This document shows, one piece after another, positions 43,346 through 47,970 of a stretch of 47,970 nucleotides of DNA (positions are counted from its first letter, which is position 1; each line of letters begins with the position of its first letter). Location of the stretch: the NCBI GenBank assembly GCA_050301795.1, contig JBNKZU010000039.1, positions 1 through 47,970 of the forward strand, in the 5' to 3' direction. The DNA is from JBNKZU01 sp050301795 (GTDB lineage Bacteria > Pseudomonadota > Gammaproteobacteria > Thiohalomonadales > Thiohalomonadaceae). Below the pieces are notes generated by a model, which was not told the origin of the DNA, did no database searches, and worked only from the letters and a program-made list of their open reading frames with translations. A program made the position numbers and the translations under genes.

Positions 43346-44008
43346 ATGACACAAGATGAGATGAAACAGGCCGTTGCAAAGGCTGCGATTGAGTATGTTG
43401 TTCCAGATACGATTATCGGTGTTGGCACCGGTTCAACCGCAAACTTCTTTATCGACGAGTTAGCAAAGATCAAACATACAATTGAAGGTACTGTAGCCAG
43501 TTCAGAGGCCACGGCTGAGCGATTAAAAGGTCATGGTATTCCTGTTTATGATCTCAACAGCGTTGATAAAATGTCGGTCTACATTGATGGTGCTGATGAA
43601 ACTAACCGCTATGGTCATCTGGTTAAAGGCGGTGGTGGTGCCCTTACCCGTGAAAAGATCGTTGCTGCTGTCGCAGATTCATTTGTATGTATTGTTGATG
43701 ACACCAAAATCGTCAACTACCTCGGAAAATTCCCACTCCCTGTTGAAGTGATCCCGATGGCACGCAGCTTTGTGGCGCGGGAACTGGTTAAGCTTGGTGG
43801 ACAACCGGTTTATCGTGAAGGCTTTGTGACCGACAATGGCAATGTAATTCTTGATGTGCACGGCCTTGAGATTATGGAGCCAACCAAACTTGAGGATCAG
43901 CTCAACAATGTCACCGGTGTCGTGACCAATGGCCTGTTTGCGCTAAGACCCGCTGATGTAGTTCTGGTTGGAAGCCAAAGTGGTGTGACAACAATGGATT
44001 TAAATTAA
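43346..44008 (+). CDS. rpiA: ribose-5-phosphate isomerase A
   Basis: The 220-residue cytosolic enzyme interconverts ribose 5-phosphate and ribulose 5-phosphate. Signatures are GVGTGSTANFFIDEL, VYIDGADETN and VKGGGGALTREKIVA. ATG 43346 (MTQDEMKQAVAKAA) matches the N terminus of known RpiA; an ATG at 43334 adds four residues. No strong ribosome site is seen. It is convergent with the DUF3683 gene; the dispersed repeat lies upstream. Confidence 0.95.
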   Translation: MTQDEMKQAVAKAAIEYVVPDTIIGVGTGSTANFFIDELAKIKHTIEGTVASSEATAERLKGHGIPVYDLNSVDKMSVYIDGADETNRYGHLVKGGGGALTREKIVAAVADSFVCIVDDTKIVNYLGKFPLPVEVIPMARSFVARELVKLGGQPVYREGFVTDNGNVILDVHGLEIMEPTKLEDQLNNVTGVVTNGLFALRPADVVLVGSQSGVTTMDLN

Positions 44009-44053
44009 GGGGTATCAACCGTGTCGGGGTGCAATACTCCGACACGATGAAGG

Positions 44054-47000
44054 CTACAGTAGTACCCTCTCTATACCACCTTGATTCAGCTTGGTGGTAA
44101 ATTCCTCAACCCAGCGATCACCCCAGCGTATCACACAAGCATCAACGACTGGATAGACCGGAATCAAACCTGTCTCCTGACGGTAACGCGATAATCCCTG
44201 CTGACATGCAGGACAAGTGGTATATAGCTTTTGGGGTGCGCTACTCGCGATGTGGATCGCCTTATCCAACTCCTCCTGTTTGCGGTGTCGAACCTGAGTT
44301 GCAATATCAGCTCTGGAAACAGCAAAGGTTCCCGCTTCACCACAACAGCGATCGCTCACTGTAACCTCTAACCCGCTAAACTCAGCGATCACCTTTTGTG
44401 GTTGTGTGGTTTTTATCGGGCTGTGGCATGGGTCATGATAAACCGCACTACCTACGCCTTCTCTATTCATCTTTATCCCTTTTGCGAGTAGGTATTCATG
44501 AATATCCATCACTTTACATCCTGGAAATATTCGTCCTAACTGGTATTTCAGGAGTTGATCAAGGCAGGTGCCACATGAGACAACCACGTTTTTAATATCA
44601 AGATAATTAAGCGTGTTGGCAATACGATGAAACAGAACCTGATTTTCAGTTGCCAAACTTTTTCCATGTTGTTTATCGCCAGCAGCATCCTGCGGATAAC
44701 CACAACAGAGATACCCAGGAGGAACAATGACCTGCACTCCGCTATCATAAAGCATCGCTAATGTTGCTAAACCAACCTCGCTAAACAGACGCTCTGAGCC
44801 ACAACCAGGGAAATAGAAGACCGCCTCTTGCTCTTCGCTATCATTGCATAGTGCAGGATCACGCAAGATCGGGATCACTTTGTTATCTTCAATTCCCAAA
44901 ATCGCACGCATCGTTTTCGACGGTAGCTTGCTTGGTAGTGGGTGTTTAATCATGTTGATGATCTGGGTCTTAACCTCTACAGATCCAGTTGTTGCTCTGG
45001 GTCGCTGCTTCTTCGAGATTAATCCGGTATAGCGTGCAAATCGATGTCCCATGCGTTGGGCAAAATAGCCCATTTGAATCATCGTCTGACGCATCATCTT
45101 TATCGTCGACGGCTCACGGGTATTTAAAAAAGCCATCGCCAATCGAGTACCCATCGCTATCTTGCGTTGTCGCTGTTGTTTGAGCAGTGCGCGCATCATC
45201 ACAGAGACATCACCAAAGTCTATATTCACCGGACACGGCTTGAGGCATTTATGACAGACCGTACAATGATCGGTCACATCATTCATCTCATCAAAGTGTC
45301 TCACTGAAATACCCCTGCGGGTCTGCTCTTCATAGAGGAAGGCTTCTATAATCTGTCCGGTTGCTAAAATCTTGTTTCGTGGTGAATAGAGCAGATTGGC
45401 ACGAGGCACATGGGTGTTACACACTGGTTTACATTTACCACATCGTAGGCAATCCTTTACGGCGTTATTTAGTGATCCTAAATCACTCGCCTCAAGGATT
45501 AGCGCCTCCTGCTCAAGGAGTCGTAGCGATGGTGTATAGGCATCATCAAGACCAGACCCTGGAAGTAGTTTTCCTCGATTGAAATGTCCATTCGGATCGA
45601 TATCCTTTTTATAAGCGACAAATGCATCGATCACATCCTTCGAGAGAAATTGAAACTTGGTAATCCCGATACCGTGCTCACCGGAGATGACACCACCGAG
45701 CGATTCGGCAAGCACCATAATCTGCTCCACCACCTTTTCAGCCGTATTGAGCATCTCGTAATCACTGGAGTGAACCGGAATATTGGTGTGGACATTGCCA
45801 TCACCTGCATGCATATGTGTTGCAACAAAAAGTCTTGAACTGCGATGTTTTGCATGAATCTCATCCAGCCGTTTCGAAATCTGCGCTAAATCACTTCCAC
45901 CGAAGATCTCATTCAGCGGTTTGGCGATCTCCTTGCGGTAGGAGATACGAACCTGTCTCGTCTGAAGTAGTTTAAAGATACTTTGATCGGGTGATTCTTG
46001 ATCTTGGAGGTAAAACGAAATCTGATGCTTTAGGCTTCCGGCTGGTTTGTCCAGTGAGGTTAAGAACAGATACCAACGCTGTTTAACCTCATGAAGATGA
46101 GCAATGGCTGCCTTAGTCTTGGCACTAAAGATCTGTTGAAACTCTTCACTCTCCTCCAATTCCAGCTCAAAATCCTGATTGATCTCTTCACTTGAGAGAT
46201 AATTCAAAACCCGATCAATAATTGCGATCTTGTTTTGAATTGACTGTTCGATATTGATGCGCTCAATACCAGCACTATAATCGCCCAGGCGATCAAGAGG
46301 GATAACCACATCTTCATTAACCTTAAACGCATTGGTATGCGCAGCAATCGCTGCCGTTCGACTGCGATCAAGCCAGAAACGCTGGCGAGCTTCAGGGCTA
46401 ACTGCAATAAAACCCTCAGCACCCCGTTGATTTGCCAGCTTAACAATATGTGATGCTGTCTCTGCAACACGCTCAGGGTTATCCCCGGCAACATCTGCAA
46501 GGAGTACCATTTTAGGGAGATCCGCTCGTGGAGCCTTGGTTGAGTACTTAACAGCCTTTATATAACGCTCATCGAGATGCTCGAGGCCGGATAGCAATAC
46601 ACCCTTTTGAGACTCGATATAGTTGATCGTTTCAACGATCGCTGGAACTGAGGTATTAAGATCATCACCAAAGAACTCCAGACAGACCGTGCGAGTCTCC
46701 TTCGGCATTTTGTGAACAATAAAGCGTGCCGAGGTAATGATCCCGTCACACCCCTCTTTCTGAACACCAGGTAATCCACCCAGGAATTTATTCGTGACAT
46801 CCTTTCCTAGTCCACGCTTTCTAATCTCAGATCCAGGGATAGCGATGATCGTCTCACGATTAGTTTTCTGACGACTGTGCTGATCAAGCTCAGTAACTCT
46901 AAACTCTGCGACACCATTAGTATCGATCTTTCCAAGATTATGATTAATCCTTTCAATCTCAATCCATTTTGCTTCTGGCGTAACCATGCGCCAAGAAACA

Positions 47001-47896
47001 AGATTATCCAGCGTTGTTCCCCACATGACAGCCTTTTTACCACCGGCGTTCATCGCAATATTGCCACCAATACAAGAGGCATCCTGTGAGGTTGGATCTA
47101 CTGCAAAAACATAGCCTCCAGCTTCAGCCGCTTCGGCAACTCTTCGGGTAACCACCCCAGCACCGGTATGAATAACAGCAACCTTTTCGGCGACGCCCGG
47201 AATTGATTCAAATTCAACACTGGAAGCTGAATCTAACTTTTCAGTATTGATAACCACGCTATCAGGCACCAGAGGAACAGCTCCGCCTGTATAACCTGTA
47301 CCGCCACCGCGAGGGATAATGGTTAGCTTAAGTTCAATACACTTTTGAACAAGCTGCTGTACCTCCTCCTCACTATCGGGTGTAAGAACTACAAATGGGT
47401 ATTCAACACGCCAATCCGATGCATCAGTAACATGTGCTACACGTGCATGGCCATCGAACAGAATATTATCGCTATGGGTAACCCGGCTTAAAACATGATG
47501 AATCTTTTTGCGGCGGTTTTTAATGCACGGAATCCAGGCCTCAAATTTTTTCACAGCTTCACGGGTTACTTCAGCCAGTTGTAGTGCCTGCTGATTGTCA
47601 TCTGCCCGCGTAACGATCTGATCAAGACGATGGTGCAGTGCATGTGCAAGAGATTGCCATCGTGAGATGTTCTCAATCAAATCATCCTGAATAAACGGAT
47701 TGCGAGTGATTACCCACATATCACCGAGAACCTCGAACAACATGCGCGCAGATCTTCCGGTAACACGCTCACCACGAAGGGTGTTCAACACATCCCACAT
47801 CTCTTTTCCTAAAAAGCGGATCACAATCTCTCGATCAGAGAAGGAGGTGTAGTTGTATGGGATCTCACGAATTCGCGATGCAGGTTTACGATTCAT
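44054..47896 (-). CDS. FAD-linked oxidase / Fe-S / CCG-domain fusion (DUF3683 type)
   Basis: The 1280-residue fusion has an N-terminal DUF3683 segment (IPYNYTSFSDREIVIRFLG), a GlcD-like FAD domain (TIIPRGGGTGYTGGAVPL, DPTSQDASCIGGNIAMNAGG, HMHAGDGNVHTNIPVH), two 4Fe-4S motifs (CLRCGKCKPVC and CTVCHKCLKPC), and GlcF-like cysteine-rich CCG repeats (CCGYPQDAAGD, SCGTC, CCGEAGTFAVS). Such proteins oxidise a 2-hydroxyacid, D-lactate or glycolate being the usual guesses, and feed electrons to the quinone pool. ATG 47896 follows GAGAAG; an earlier TTG is less likely. It is longer than YdiJ because of the extra N-terminal domain. Confidence 0.88.
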   Translation of the reverse strand: MNRKPASRIREIPYNYTSFSDREIVIRFLGKEMWDVLNTLRGERVTGRSARMLFEVLGDMWVITRNPFIQDDLIENISRWQSLAHALHHRLDQIVTRADDNQQALQLAEVTREAVKKFEAWIPCIKNRRKKIHHVLSRVTHSDNILFDGHARVAHVTDASDWRVEYPFVVLTPDSEEEVQQLVQKCIELKLTIIPRGGGTGYTGGAVPLVPDSVVINTEKLDSASSVEFESIPGVAEKVAVIHTGAGVVTRRVAEAAEAGGYVFAVDPTSQDASCIGGNIAMNAGGKKAVMWGTTLDNLVSWRMVTPEAKWIEIERINHNLGKIDTNGVAEFRVTELDQHSRQKTNRETIIAIPGSEIRKRGLGKDVTNKFLGGLPGVQKEGCDGIITSARFIVHKMPKETRTVCLEFFGDDLNTSVPAIVETINYIESQKGVLLSGLEHLDERYIKAVKYSTKAPRADLPKMVLLADVAGDNPERVAETASHIVKLANQRGAEGFIAVSPEARQRFWLDRSRTAAIAAHTNAFKVNEDVVIPLDRLGDYSAGIERINIEQSIQNKIAIIDRVLNYLSSEEINQDFELELEESEEFQQIFSAKTKAAIAHLHEVKQRWYLFLTSLDKPAGSLKHQISFYLQDQESPDQSIFKLLQTRQVRISYRKEIAKPLNEIFGGSDLAQISKRLDEIHAKHRSSRLFVATHMHAGDGNVHTNIPVHSSDYEMLNTAEKVVEQIMVLAESLGGVISGEHGIGITKFQFLSKDVIDAFVAYKKDIDPNGHFNRGKLLPGSGLDDAYTPSLRLLEQEALILEASDLGSLNNAVKDCLRCGKCKPVCNTHVPRANLLYSPRNKILATGQIIEAFLYEEQTRRGISVRHFDEMNDVTDHCTVCHKCLKPCPVNIDFGDVSVMMRALLKQQRQRKIAMGTRLAMAFLNTREPSTIKMMRQTMIQMGYFAQRMGHRFARYTGLISKKQRPRATTGSVEVKTQIINMIKHPLPSKLPSKTMRAILGIEDNKVIPILRDPALCNDSEEQEAVFYFPGCGSERLFSEVGLATLAMLYDSGVQVIVPPGYLCCGYPQDAAGDKQHGKSLATENQVLFHRIANTLNYLDIKNVVVSCGTCLDQLLKYQLGRIFPGCKVMDIHEYLLAKGIKMNREGVGSAVYHDPCHSPIKTTQPQKVIAEFSGLEVTVSDRCCGEAGTFAVSRADIATQVRHRKQEELDKAIHIASSAPQKLYTTCPACQQGLSRYRQETGLIPVYPVVDACVIRWGDRWVEEFTTKLNQGGIERVLL

Positions 47897-47970
47897 CAAT
47901 CTTCTCAAGGTTCATCAATAGAGCCATTTTCATAAGCGCGATATTCTAACACTGAACTATTGGATTAGTT

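Noticed and set aside
44054..47908. Alternative TTG start of the DUF3683 protein at 47908
   Set aside because: An ATG lies four codons later with a suitable GAGAAG upstream.
1..47970. CRISPR array, tRNA, rRNA or insertion sequence
   Set aside because: No regularly spaced repeats, cloverleaf-like genes, rRNA stretches or transposase frames were seen by eye.

Overview
The window is chromosomal DNA from a gammaproteobacterium. Three conserved gene orders show this: miaB-ybeZ-ybeY-ybeX-lnt, ygfB-pepP-ubiH-ubiI, and zapA-6S RNA-ygfA followed by ilvA and rpiA. A rhombosortase, a tandem-thioredoxin protein and a very long FAD/Fe-S oxidoreductase (DUF3683 type) fit an environmental, possibly sulfur-oxidising relative. 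The sequence alone does not name the species.

Layout. 1-7.7 kb is core: a dispersed repeat, a rhombosortase, moaA with an FMN-binding partner, and the lnt to miaB operon on the minus strand. 7.7-22.7 kb is accessory DNA made of several pieces. (a) 7.88-12.4 kb is a minus-strand integron-type cassette array with four attC-like sites and no integron integrase. Its cassettes encode a DUF5677-like protein, an L,D-transpeptidase, a membrane coiled-coil protein and a PARIS-like anti-phage pair (AAA ATPase plus DUF4435/TOPRIM). The TOPRIM gene is interrupted by one in-frame TAA. (b) 12.9-14.8 kb is an arsR-arsC-acr3 arsenic operon. A 23-bp direct repeat at 7675 and 14835 brackets (a) and (b); its left copy lies in the miaB leader. 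(c) 14.97-22.6 kb holds a tyrosine recombinase followed by two unusual fusion genes, an ATP-grasp/radical-SAM protein and a lipase-like hydrolase/EgtD-like methyltransferase. These converge on a two-gene minus-strand unit: an IPT/TIG membrane protein and a pentapeptide-repeat membrane protein. An exact 16-bp inverted repeat sits at both outer gene junctions of the 5.9-kb middle segment, so recombinase-mediated inversion or cassette exchange is possible. This is the best candidate for an undescribed system.

22.7-48 kb returns to core and semi-core genes: glnK-amtB behind a sigma-54/NtrC-type promoter, an HD-GYP protein with a variant motif, a padR-MFP-RND efflux operon with a palindromic operator, a BamB-like lipoprotein, mazG with a double thioredoxin gene, a PIN toxin/excisionase-like antitoxin pair, the ubiquinone hydroxylase/pepP operon, zapB-like/zapA/6S RNA/ygfA, ilvA, a second inverted copy of the dispersed repeat, rpiA, and the DUF3683 dehydrogenase.

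Working together. The core genes cover tRNA modification and RNA quality control, lipoprotein maturation, nitrogen control, ubiquinone synthesis and cell division. The accessory block combines arsenic resistance, probable phage defence and the candidate system, as expected of a defence island in the leader of miaB. All functional calls come from reading motifs in the translations; no database search was run.
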